NCBI GenBank assembly: GCA_964427425.1
Contig: CAYRUD010000012.1
Coordinates: 124,001 to 188,000 of the forward strand
Source of the DNA: CAYRUD01 sp964427425
GTDB lineage: Bacteria > Chlamydiota > Chlamydiia > Chlamydiales > FEN-1388
DNA: 64,000 bases
Direction: 5' to 3'
The notes under the pieces: model-generated
Databases searched by the model: none
Told to the model about the DNA's origin: nothing
Seen by the model: the letters and a program-made list of their open reading frames with translations, nothing else
Made by a program: the position numbers and the translations under genes
Shown: positions 44,710 through 53,025 of the stretch, piece by piece
Numbering within the stretch: the stretch's first letter is position 1
Layout: every line of letters begins with the position of its first letter

Positions 44710-45468
44710 TTATAATGCTTCTATCTCACGCCGAAGCCTCTCTAGATCGTACTTAACTCTCTTTCTCACTTCATCGTCATTCGGAGCGATTTCTGCTAAA
44801 TTGAGTGAAGAAAGCGCTGCCCCCTTGTTACCGAGAGCTTTATGGCAATGCGCTGAAAATATATGATAAGAAGGCTCTTCAGGCTCTGCTTGGCTTGCTA
44901 ACGCATAAGCCATGAGTGCTTGCTTATATTTGCCTAGAAAGTATTCACAGTTGCCTAAAGATCCCCAGAAAATGCTATAAAGAGGATTGATAAGTGAGAG
45001 AAGCGTAAATGCGTGGGATGCCTCTTCATAGAGTTGATTGTCGTAGAAGTATTTACCGGCCATGTAGAGCGCATCTATTGCTTCGTCTGAAAGTCCAAGA
45101 GCATCTTGGATACACTCTCCATTAGCTACATGTCCAATAATTACTGGTTGTTGAGCGCCAATCAAGGTTGCGATTGTTATCATCTCTTGAATGTGTTGTA
45201 GCACCGTTGTATCAAGAGCCAATGGATCGGTTTCTTTCATCTCAAGGAGATGCTGTATAATATTGTGGAACCCGTTGCGCAACCTCATAAAAATCGCTTT
45301 CAGTCCATTTGAGAGACGATCGACAGAAATCTGGTCTGAGGATGTCTTTGATCCTTTCTTCTCATTTGGTTTTAGCCAGTGAATGAAATCATTGTATTGA
45401 CAAGAGACTCGCTCGATCTGTGCGTTGAGATCGCGGATCCATTCATGTTCTTCTCGAGTTCGTTCCAT
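44710..45468 (-). CDS. LcrH/SycD-type type III secretion chaperone (TPR protein)
   Basis: The product is 252 residues. Residues about 145-250 contain three tandem TPRs (DALYMAGKYFYDNQLYEEASHAF, SIFWGSLGNCEYFLGKYKQALMAY, EPSYHIFSAHCHKALGNKGAALSSL) in the pattern of SycD/LcrH chaperones: a short hydrophobic groove protein that holds translocators such as CopB/CopD. The N-terminal about 110 residues (coiled coil, ERTREEHEWIRDL and LRNGFHNIIQHLLEM) are longer than in classic LcrH. The translocator genes are not here, so its cargo is unknown. It is encoded together with the small gene at 44294. Confidence 0.72.
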   Translation of the reverse strand: MERTREEHEWIRDLNAQIERVSCQYNDFIHWLKPNEKKGSKTSSDQISVDRLSNGLKAIFMRLRNGFHNIIQHLLEMKETDPLALDTTVLQHIQEMITIATLIGAQQPVIIGHVANGECIQDALGLSDEAIDALYMAGKYFYDNQLYEEASHAFTLLSLINPLYSIFWGSLGNCEYFLGKYKQALMAYALASQAEPEEPSYHIFSAHCHKALGNKGAALSSLNLAEIAPNDDEVRKRVKYDLERLRREIEAL

Positions 45469-46131
45469 AATTTATTATGATTCCGTATTCAATCTTACTT
45501 CGAATTTTTTTAGACTCTCTCCACTTGAGTACTGAGAATACAGTGTGATTATTGGAAAAATACAGAGCCTCGGTGGGGTATATTTAGACCAGTCAAAGAA
45601 GAGATTGTCTTGTAAATTTTTTATATATAGATTTCATGTAAATTGAGGAATTGTTTTTCTCTTTTTCGAGTCGAGAAAACGTGAATTCATTGGGAGAAGT
45701 GTTTTTGCGGTTTGAAGATTGCTTGTAGTTATGCTCAAAGACCAAAAATATAAGTACTATTAGACGAGATATGATTAGAAAATATTTAAGGACATGGTGC
45801 TTATTCTATTCTTTATTTAAGATTGCCTATATTTGATATATAATATATCTATTATATTGGTGCCATTCTACAGCAGCGAATCTTTTCGTGAGCATCTTAT
45901 AGATTCTATAAGCTCATATCTTATTACTCCTCAAATGCATATACTATATAAGGTCTTTCTCTTGATTCTCAAGGGGTTCGCATATTACAAGGGGCGCTGC
46001 TGCTACTTAGAGGGTGCTTATATACGTTTAGTAATTCGTTTTAATGAAAGTGGTGATAGAGAAAACATCTTCTTAATAAAAGAGATCTATCAGCTAAATA
46101 TATTTTAAAGAGCTTGTTGTGAGGAAGCTTT
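45469..46131. other. Long AT-rich intergenic region (663 bases)
   Basis: No gene is supported. A 91-codon frame at 45833-46108 starts at a TTG in AT-only sequence, has no ribosome site and no family; it is not called. No terminator-like hairpin was found. The right end (GAGGAAG at about 46120) is the ribosome site of the gene at 46132. It is the largest gap with no recognised element and is a plausible place for a small RNA. Confidence 0.5.
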
Positions 46132-47844
46132 ATGATGCCTGGTGAAGACACGGTTTCGAAAGATGATATTGCTCATTTATCAGCAAACATCGACTCCCAC
46201 ACCCTTGAGCCGAGCTCCCTTCCTCGAGCGAGCTCTGAGGACCTTATTTTTGAAATACTTGAGAGCATCACCGATGTTCTTGAGTTTCTTAACGAGCCGA
46301 CCCTTGAAGTAAGCGCTCTTTCCCCAGACGCGTTTTCGATTGAACGTATTCAGAGCGCTATATCTCTTCAAAAGGATGCCTCTCAAGAATTGCAGTCTAT
46401 GCCAGCTTTGGTGGCTGTGCGTTTTCAAGGTAAGTACCTCGCTCTTTTTCAGCTCAGTGATATTGATACATACTCATCAACCTGTAACTTGGCATGTATT
46501 ATAAGCACCTCGCATTCTCAGCAAATCTTGTCACAGGGATTTGATTTACTGCTTGATTATCTTTTTCAAGAAAAGCGAGTTCACCGAGTAGAGGTTGATG
46601 TCAAAGAAGGCCCTGGTAGCGAAGTGATTATTCGGCTTCTCCAAAATTCAGGATTCTGTTTTGAAGGAGTTAAGCGCGAAGCATTCAGACGTCAAGATGA
46701 AATAATATCTGAAGGTACTTTTCAGCCTCTTGCTACTTCTTGGTGTGATGTTATGTCTTTTTCGCTGCTCTCCCAAGAAAGAGGGGAAGCTATTTCTGAG
46801 AGCATTGCCTCAGCAAATCCTGATGCGATAAAAGAAGATAACGACTCGAGACTTATCTACAAAGCAAGATATGAAGGGATTGAATCTATAGTTGTACGCG
46901 CCGTTATTATGAAGGAAAGCGCAAAGCTTCCTCAGGAGTTTGTTTCAGGCACGTCATCTCCACATGACTTGTGTCTTCTCCTCCTTAAAAGAGGAGATCT
47001 GGCAACTTTTCAATCAGTTGAAGAGCTTCCTGGAGCGGAAGTTTTTCTTGATCAAGAGGGCCTTCATGAGGCTCTTTCACGTGCTGTATTTGAGGCAACA
47101 AAGACAACAATTAAACAGCCACTTCTTTTCTTAACTTCCTTTGATTTTTTACGAGAGGATGGAAAAAGAGTTCGAGAGATAGTTTTCCGTGTCTCAGTTG
47201 AAGGAAATGTTTTGCTAGATCAATCAATGCATTCAAGCTTTAGATGGGTTCCTCTTCAGCACTTGGTAAAGACGCCTCTACATCCTGAGATTATGGCAAT
47301 CCTTTTTACCTGCAATGATAAGATCGACTATGTCTCGGAGACACATTTTGTACGAGACGAAGATATAGTCATAGAGGAAGTGCGCTCACATTTATCTGAG
47401 CTTACAGATGCCTTAGCTCATGGGCTTCATGTCAATGCATATGCTGATCGAGGATTCGGATTGCAGCAAAGTATTGGCATAGCCGTTCGTGATAAATCTG
47501 GCCACATTATTGGTGGAGCTCTTGGTGAATTCCAATATGGAGGATTTTACTGCCCAAAATTGTGGGTTGATTCTCAATACTGGGGACAAGGTTGGAAGAA
47601 GCGACTTGTTGATCGAATAGAGCATGTCGCTCGCTCTGAAGGGGCTCGCTTTATTATCTTCTCTTGCATGGATTGGGAGTTTGTTCGCCCCCTCCAGCGC
47701 ATGGGATATAAGATAGAGTGGCAGCGATCAGGGTATGATCGAGGCTCAAAGCTGATTTATCTACGAAAAGAGATTTCGAAGCCTCAGACGAAGCAGCTGG
47801 ATCAATATGATCAATTTTATTCCGCGGCTCTTCCATTGAGATAG
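46132..47844 (+). CDS. GNAT-Nudix-GNAT fusion protein with degenerate Nudix box
   Basis: The product is 570 residues, preceded by GAGGAAG. Residues about 75-215 resemble a RimJ-type GNAT acetyltransferase (LVAVRFQGKYLALFQL, LLDYLFQEKRVHRVEVDVKEG, QNSGFCFEGVKREAF). Residues about 240-395 resemble a Nudix hydrolase (YEGIESIVVRAVIM, EELPGAEVF, ALSRAVFEATKTTI, FRWVPLQHL), but the catalytic REUXEE signature is reduced to RAVFEAT, so metal-dependent hydrolysis is doubtful. Residues about 415-555 are a second GNAT with the acetyl-CoA loop QYWGQGWKKRLVD and GYKIEWQRSGYDRGSKLIYL. The combination is unusual. Substrates are unknown. It converges with rsgA three bases away. Confidence 0.7.
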   Translation: MMPGEDTVSKDDIAHLSANIDSHTLEPSSLPRASSEDLIFEILESITDVLEFLNEPTLEVSALSPDAFSIERIQSAISLQKDASQELQSMPALVAVRFQGKYLALFQLSDIDTYSSTCNLACIISTSHSQQILSQGFDLLLDYLFQEKRVHRVEVDVKEGPGSEVIIRLLQNSGFCFEGVKREAFRRQDEIISEGTFQPLATSWCDVMSFSLLSQERGEAISESIASANPDAIKEDNDSRLIYKARYEGIESIVVRAVIMKESAKLPQEFVSGTSSPHDLCLLLLKRGDLATFQSVEELPGAEVFLDQEGLHEALSRAVFEATKTTIKQPLLFLTSFDFLREDGKRVREIVFRVSVEGNVLLDQSMHSSFRWVPLQHLVKTPLHPEIMAILFTCNDKIDYVSETHFVRDEDIVIEEVRSHLSELTDALAHGLHVNAYADRGFGLQQSIGIAVRDKSGHIIGGALGEFQYGGFYCPKLWVDSQYWGQGWKKRLVDRIEHVARSEGARFIIFSCMDWEFVRPLQRMGYKIEWQRSGYDRGSKLIYLRKEISKPQTKQLDQYDQFYSAALPLR

Positions 47845-47847
47845 CAT

Positions 47848-48972
47848 TTATCGCCTCTTTCTCTCCTCATCGATCTCAAAGAGGAGAGAAAGATACGATT
47901 GATAGCGAAGAGGCGAAATTTTAGACTCTTCTGATTCAACTTCCTCTTGAACTGCGCATCCCTTTTCTCCTTGATGCCAGCAATCGTAGAAGTGACAATT
48001 TTTCCCTACTTCGCAGATCTCTGGAAACCCTTTCCTAATATCTTCTCGATCAAGATCCCAAATGCCAAAGCTTTTGATTCCTGGGGTGTCGACGCACATT
48101 CCACCTTGAGGAAGAGTGAGAAGCTGAGCGAAGGTTGTAGTATGGGCACCTTTTCTTGTTTTATCAACAGTTTGGCGGGTTCTTAAAGAAAGGCCTGTTG
48201 TGGCATTAATAAGGGAACTCTTCCCTGTGCCCGATTGACCTGAAAAGACTGAGACTTTGTCTTTCATGATCTCTTTAAGTTCATCCAGTCCTATTCCTTT
48301 ATCGGCACTTATAGCGAGGGTGGGAATGCCTAGCTGAGGATAGGTATGAAGAACAAGTTTTAAAATTTCGCTTTCATCTTCTGTAAGCTCATCAATAAGG
48401 TCTATCTTATTAATGAGAAGGATAGGCTTCATTCCACCTTTACTAGCTGCAATAATGTAACGGTCAATAATCGTAGGTCTTAAGTGAGGATTTACGATCG
48501 AAAGAGTGATTAATACTTGGTCGATATTAGATGCGATGAGATGTCGTTTAATTCTGTTTAAATTATCTTGCCGGCAGAGGATAGACCTTCGTGGTAAGAT
48601 CGTCTCAACGAGAAATGTTCCATCATTTTGCTCATACGCTAGTACTTCATCGCCAACAATGATGAGATTTTTCTGTCTGTCTTGCTCGAGTTTGAGGGAT
48701 CCTTTAAGGCGGCCTACTTGGAGTGTTCCACCAATCAGGAGTTGAAATTCTTGAGAGCGAATAAGTGTCACTATCCCCTTTTTGGCTTCGCCAGAAGCTT
48801 GGGATAGCTGTTGAATCTCTTGCTGTTGCTTTAACTTTTTCTGCTCAATTTTTGCCTGATCGGTCTTCTTGTATTTAGATCGATCTTTTGTAGAGTATAT
48901 TTTTCTCTCAAGCCTCTGCTCTCTCTTAGATGGCTGAAAATGTTCTTCCCAGCTCTCTTTATCGATTTTCAT
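47848..48972 (-). CDS. rsgA: Ribosome biogenesis GTPase RsgA
   Basis: The product is 374 residues. The circularly permuted GTPase order is seen: ILLINKIDLIDE (G4), then VFSGQSGTGKSSLIN (G1), KGAHTTT (G2) and CVDTPGIKSFG (G3). An OB-fold precedes it (about 60-120) and the C-terminal zinc site is CEVGKNCHFYDCWHQGEKGC. The N-terminal 60 residues are lysine/arginine-rich (SKREQRLERKIYSTKDRSKYK), longer than usual, and probably bind rRNA. It releases assembly factors from 30S subunits. It converges with the GNAT fusion gene. Confidence 0.95.
   Translation of the reverse strand: MKIDKESWEEHFQPSKREQRLERKIYSTKDRSKYKKTDQAKIEQKKLKQQQEIQQLSQASGEAKKGIVTLIRSQEFQLLIGGTLQVGRLKGSLKLEQDRQKNLIIVGDEVLAYEQNDGTFLVETILPRRSILCRQDNLNRIKRHLIASNIDQVLITLSIVNPHLRPTIIDRYIIAASKGGMKPILLINKIDLIDELTEDESEILKLVLHTYPQLGIPTLAISADKGIGLDELKEIMKDKVSVFSGQSGTGKSSLINATTGLSLRTRQTVDKTRKGAHTTTFAQLLTLPQGGMCVDTPGIKSFGIWDLDREDIRKGFPEICEVGKNCHFYDCWHQGEKGCAVQEEVESEESKISPLRYQSYLSLLFEIDEERKRR
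47856..47893. repeat. Hairpin inside the 3' end of rsgA
   Basis: TCTTTCTCTCCTC (47856-47868) is perfectly complementary to GAGGAGAGAAAGA (47881-47893), 12-base loop. It lies in the last codons of rsgA, immediately past the stop of the convergent gene. It may end transcription of the GNAT fusion on the plus strand, though no T tract follows. Confidence 0.5.
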
Positions 48973-49097
48973 ACACTGTTATCTCCCGAAAAACGAGCTT
49001 TTCTCTTCTCAAAGGAGTAGGATAATCAATGAAAAGAAAAGCTGAGGTAATATCTTTATTTTTTATTAGAGAGGACCCTAATTGTAAGATTTTATCT

Positions 49098-50432
49098 TTA
49101 TCGATGAAAGGGCTTTCTAATTACTTTCTGAATTATCGATAGAAACGAAGTATATGTCGTTTCTGACGCTACAAGACACATTCCAACAACGCAGAGCAGT
49201 CCACTTACACTCATTGTGAAAGGAGACCCTAGCCACTCTGTGACAAGCCCTCCTAATGGTGGCGCGATAGCACCTCTTAAGCCAACCATAAGAACATTGA
49301 CTGATGAGTAGGGGGTGCTGTTCTCAGCTTTCGAGAATATACTTCCTGACATATGCCAGATAAGATGGCTTCCTGCTTGGGCTATTCCATATAAGAGGTA
49401 TGCTACAAAGAGCCATACGGGATGAACAATAGTGAGGATTAGTGCGATAAAAAAAAGCGTGAATCCAAAAAAGACTGCTCCAGAGAGTGTGTTGATTGGA
49501 AAATTCCCTATCAGTCTTGCCCATAATGGAGATGCAATAATAAAGCCTAGCCCTTTTAGAAGAGAAAAAGAGACGAAAAGCTCAATGTATGAGAGATTGA
49601 GCTCTGTCACAAAGGCGGGGATCGCAGGTTGTGAGAACATAAGGCCGAAGCCCGCAATTGAAAAACCAATTTGAAAACGCAAGAAATCGGGGCGTTGACT
49701 CATCAATTCTTTGGCGCGCTTCCATGGCTCATGCCACGTTGATTCTTGGGCAGCTTTTGTAACAGAACTTATAATTTCGTCGGCTGATGCTTTCGGAGAT
49801 GGGATTTTCTGTTGGGCATAGACCGATATGAGATGGAAGATGGCAGCTCCACAGAGAAGCCAATGCCAGATGGATGGAGAGTAATCGAGCAAAAATCCGT
49901 AAAGAAGTGCAAAAACTCCCCCAATCGAGTAAGCTAAAATAGATCCTGTCGAGAATAGTTTTTCCCTCTCTGAGCGCATCGTATTTAATTTTAGTAGCTC
50001 CAAAGAAGCAGGGATGGCGGCTCTTGAGAAGAGTGAGTACCAGGCCCCCATAAAGATGAAGATCCATACAGAGTCTATGGCTGGGGAAAAAATAAAGGGG
50101 AGTACTGCGAAAGCAGTGGCTGTGATGAGACTTGTTTTTGTAAGGGATGTATGGGAGTGAAGGTACGAGCCCCAATAAAATGAGAGAACAGAAACAGTCG
50201 GTTTTAACATGTTTAAAAGCGCGATCTGAAATGGAGTTGCGCCTAAGTTCTTTGATAAGAGAATCGCCAGCATTGCATAGAGAGCGACAAAAGGCTCTTG
50301 GAGCGCAGTTGTTATAAAATAAGCCGTTCGTATAGGCCAAGGCTTAGGATGCGCCTCATGATAAGAGGTCTGTTTCAAAGTATAGATAGCGCTCTGTATT
50401 CTTTTTAGCACGTACGATTTCTCTTTATACAT
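49098..50432 (-). CDS. MFS transporter, substrate unknown
   Basis: The product is 444 residues with about 12 hydrophobic segments (FVALYAMLAILLSKNLGATP, TATAFAVLPFIFSPAIDSV, FSLLKGLGFIIASPLWARLI, LTIVHPVWLFVAYLLYGIAQ). Its plan (YFITTALQEPFVALY at the N-terminus, EREKLFSTGSILAYSIGGVFALLYGF in the middle) is that of an MFS exporter-like protein. The substrate is unknown. It stands alone, with a 263-base upstream gap. Confidence 0.8.
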   Translation of the reverse strand: MYKEKSYVLKRIQSAIYTLKQTSYHEAHPKPWPIRTAYFITTALQEPFVALYAMLAILLSKNLGATPFQIALLNMLKPTVSVLSFYWGSYLHSHTSLTKTSLITATAFAVLPFIFSPAIDSVWIFIFMGAWYSLFSRAAIPASLELLKLNTMRSEREKLFSTGSILAYSIGGVFALLYGFLLDYSPSIWHWLLCGAAIFHLISVYAQQKIPSPKASADEIISSVTKAAQESTWHEPWKRAKELMSQRPDFLRFQIGFSIAGFGLMFSQPAIPAFVTELNLSYIELFVSFSLLKGLGFIIASPLWARLIGNFPINTLSGAVFFGFTLFFIALILTIVHPVWLFVAYLLYGIAQAGSHLIWHMSGSIFSKAENSTPYSSVNVLMVGLRGAIAPPLGGLVTEWLGSPFTMSVSGLLCVVGMCLVASETTYTSFLSIIQKVIRKPFHR

Positions 50433-50695
50433 TCATATCCGAGGCGCTCTCCTTCTCATCCTTTATCGAAGGGATAGCTCTCTTCAGCGGTTATAGAATA
50501 TGTATGAAAAGTATCAAATGGCAATTCATTCCATGTAAGAGTACTTTCCCAGCACATACAATTTCTCAAAAGCTTACATGCTTTTGTAGATTTTAAGGTG
50601 CGTTTTTTCCTTCTTAGTTTCTCCAAGCTCTCATAGCAGCACTAGGATCTCTCATTGTACATCGAAAATAATTTTTTCAGTGTCCTTCTCTTTAT

Positions 50696-51526
50696 TTAAG
50701 AGCAAGAAAATGCATAAAGACAGATAGCGCCGGCTTGAGCAACATTTAACGATTCAATGACAGTGTTCGTCGGAATTGTAATCCGAGTATGTTCAATAGT
50801 CGATGGAATGGTGACCCCTCGGCCTTCATTTCCAAGTACGAGAGCCCAGTCTTTCGATTGAAGTGTCGAGACCCATTTTGAAGAGAGCGATAACTCTCTG
50901 ATTGAGATGACATTTTCTCCTGGAGGATATGTTACAAAGAGTGGTGGAAGAGACTTGTGTAATTTTTTAATTTCATCCCAAGAAGAGGAGATAATATTCA
51001 TGTGAAAATGAGCTCCTTTAGCAGCACGAAGCGCTTTAGGGTTCCATACATCACATGATGGCTCGATTAAAATGATGGTTTTAACTGAGAAAAGAGCTGC
51101 AGATCTGAGGAGAGTTCCAATATTACCTGGATCCTGAAGGGTGTCGAGAATAAGTATAGGGGTTCTTATATCAATTATAGCCGATTGGAGATAAGTCTCA
51201 AGCGACTGTCCAAGAGTTGAAAATTTGCATTCGACAATATATCCCTCTGGAGTCTCAACGGAAGAGATCACGCGAAACAAAGAATCTGGGAGGACATAGC
51301 GTTGGCATTGAAGAGCTATCTGAGGGGCATTCTTCACTGCGCTCTCACTTAGAATAATTGAAACGATAGAAGTTCGTTTATCAGAAGCAATAAGGTCTAA
51401 GACAAGATTTTTTCCCTCGATAAGTACGCTTTTTTCCTCGTGTCTAAACTCTTTTGATGAGGAAAGCTTCTTCCATCTCTCAACTTTTGGATTATGCTTA
51501 CTTGTAATTGATTCGTATTTAGTCAT
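50696..51526 (-). CDS. SpoU-type RNA 2'-O-methyltransferase
   Basis: The product is 276 residues. An N-terminal substrate-binding domain (HNPKVERWKKLSSSKEFRHE) precedes the knotted SPOUT domain: ILILDTLQDPGNIGTLLRSAALF, LVLGNEGRGV, IPTNTVIESLNVAQAGAICLYAF. These are motifs 1-3 of TrmH/RlmB-type enzymes. It methylates a ribose in rRNA or tRNA; the specific site cannot be told. It lies 24 bases downstream of the cca-type gene, so they are probably one operon. Confidence 0.93.
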   Translation of the reverse strand: MTKYESITSKHNPKVERWKKLSSSKEFRHEEKSVLIEGKNLVLDLIASDKRTSIVSIILSESAVKNAPQIALQCQRYVLPDSLFRVISSVETPEGYIVECKFSTLGQSLETYLQSAIIDIRTPILILDTLQDPGNIGTLLRSAALFSVKTIILIEPSCDVWNPKALRAAKGAHFHMNIISSSWDEIKKLHKSLPPLFVTYPPGENVISIRELSLSSKWVSTLQSKDWALVLGNEGRGVTIPSTIEHTRITIPTNTVIESLNVAQAGAICLYAFSCS

Positions 51527-51550
51527 CTCTTGATTTTCGTTCGTTGAGTT

Positions 51551-52810
51551 TCATTCGAGGATAGCTTTTATAATTTTGTCTTGGTCGAGGCATCGTGTTT
51601 CTAAAGAGTGGATAAAAGCCCTCTCAATCATTTCTCCCATCTTTTTTCCTTTCTCAACCCCGTACGAGAGAAGCTCCTTTCCTCCGATAAACATCTGTTT
51701 TGTCACAAGTTGATTGACCCAGAAAGAAAGCTCTTGTCGGCGTGTCAGATGAAAGTTGATCTCTTTTCTGAGCGCTCCCTGATTATATTGACCTATAAGT
51801 GTGAGCGCGTCTTCTGCAAATGGATATGCGTATATCTTTACCCATTCAAGCTCAGATAACTCAGAAGGAGACTGGAGAGCTCTCTCAACAGCAGATAATG
51901 TTGATAAAGCTTTTATATCGTTATTTGACAGCTTGTACTGAAGGGCAAGATTTTCTCGTCCTGCTGCATCTTCGTTTGGATCAAAAAGAGCTCCAATAAT
52001 GAGAGCTGTATTGAACACCTCTTCTTGAATTGAGGAGAGTTTGTCTATTCGATTCTGACTTTCATGAGAGCTTTCATCTTTAAATGCAGGAAATAGAAAG
52101 GGAAAAAGGCCTGCTTTTAGAAGATCATATAGAGATTGAAGGAGTACTTTCTTTTTCTTCATCTTCTCGAACTCTTGCCAAATTCTCTCTTGAGAGAGTG
52201 CTTGCACAGTCTCTGGGGCAAAATGGCAAATAGCCTCCCACGTGGAGGGCTCTATTGTAAATCCGAGAGCGTTTTTGAAACGGATGGCTCTGATAATCCT
52301 TAACTTGTCTTCAGAGAATCTGTCGAGTGGCGAGCCAATCGTTCTGATACACTTTTTCTTAATATCTGCAATCCCATTCACGTAGTCAATGATCTCTTGT
52401 GTGAGAGGGTTGTAGAAGAGGCCATTTACAGTAAAATCTCTTCTTTGAGCGTCTTCAAGAGGATTGCGTACAAGATGTATGGAAGTTGGGTGACGCCCAT
52501 CTTCATATGTGCCGTCCGTGCGAAACGTTGCGACTTCAAATTGAAAAGAGTCTTGAATAATTCTTACGACTCCGAATGAGATCCCTACTGGGATTGCCTT
52601 CGGAAAAAGCTTTATAATCTCTTCAGGAGTTGCATCAGTTGCGATATCGATATCATCACCTTCTTTTCCCATAATGAGGTCTCGTACCCATCCACCTGCA
52701 TAAAGGACAAGAAAGCCTGCGTGAGCAAGTTTTGTCGCAATGGAATATGCCGCCTTTTTTAACGGAGTTAAAGACGCGGGGCTGTTATGATGGACTGATA
52801 TTTTGGTCAT
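51551..52810 (-). CDS. tRNA nucleotidyltransferase / poly(A) polymerase family
   Basis: The product is 419 residues. LYAGGWVRDLIMGKEGDDIDIATDA has the GG-x-R nucleotide site and the DxD metal ligands. RRDFTVNGLFYNP, DYVNGIADIKKK and EDKLRIIRAIRFKNALGF are conserved class II motifs. Class II enzymes of this type include both CCA-adding enzymes and PcnB; length and the lack of an HD domain do not decide between them. The CCA ends of the tRNAs in this window are not encoded, so a CCA-adding activity is needed in this organism. It is the first gene of an operon with the SpoU gene. Confidence 0.9.
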   Translation of the reverse strand: MTKISVHHNSPASLTPLKKAAYSIATKLAHAGFLVLYAGGWVRDLIMGKEGDDIDIATDATPEEIIKLFPKAIPVGISFGVVRIIQDSFQFEVATFRTDGTYEDGRHPTSIHLVRNPLEDAQRRDFTVNGLFYNPLTQEIIDYVNGIADIKKKCIRTIGSPLDRFSEDKLRIIRAIRFKNALGFTIEPSTWEAICHFAPETVQALSQERIWQEFEKMKKKKVLLQSLYDLLKAGLFPFLFPAFKDESSHESQNRIDKLSSIQEEVFNTALIIGALFDPNEDAAGRENLALQYKLSNNDIKALSTLSAVERALQSPSELSELEWVKIYAYPFAEDALTLIGQYNQGALRKEINFHLTRRQELSFWVNQLVTKQMFIGGKELLSYGVEKGKKMGEMIERAFIHSLETRCLDQDKIIKAILE

Positions 52811-53025
52811 ATATAGAAAAGTGTAAGGTTCCTTAACTGAGTATTAAGTTATTTATATTACTCAATCCTAAATAGAAAATATACCTATCTCCTATTCAAG
52901 TTGATTTTTTCATGGAGAAAGCACTGTTTGAAGGAGTATGAAATTCAAAGCGTTCTTCTAAAAGAGAAGCACGAATTTGAGATAATGATCAGAGATTTAT
53001 TAAAGTGAGCTTAAGACAAGAATCT

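Noticed and set aside
45833..46108. 91-codon frame upstream of the GNAT fusion
   Set aside because: TTG start inside AT-only sequence, no ribosome site, no recognisable domain; more likely chance.
49729..50340. 203-codon minus-strand frame inside the MFS gene
   Set aside because: Alternative frame of the MFS transporter, Cys/His/Arg-rich with no family; a shadow.
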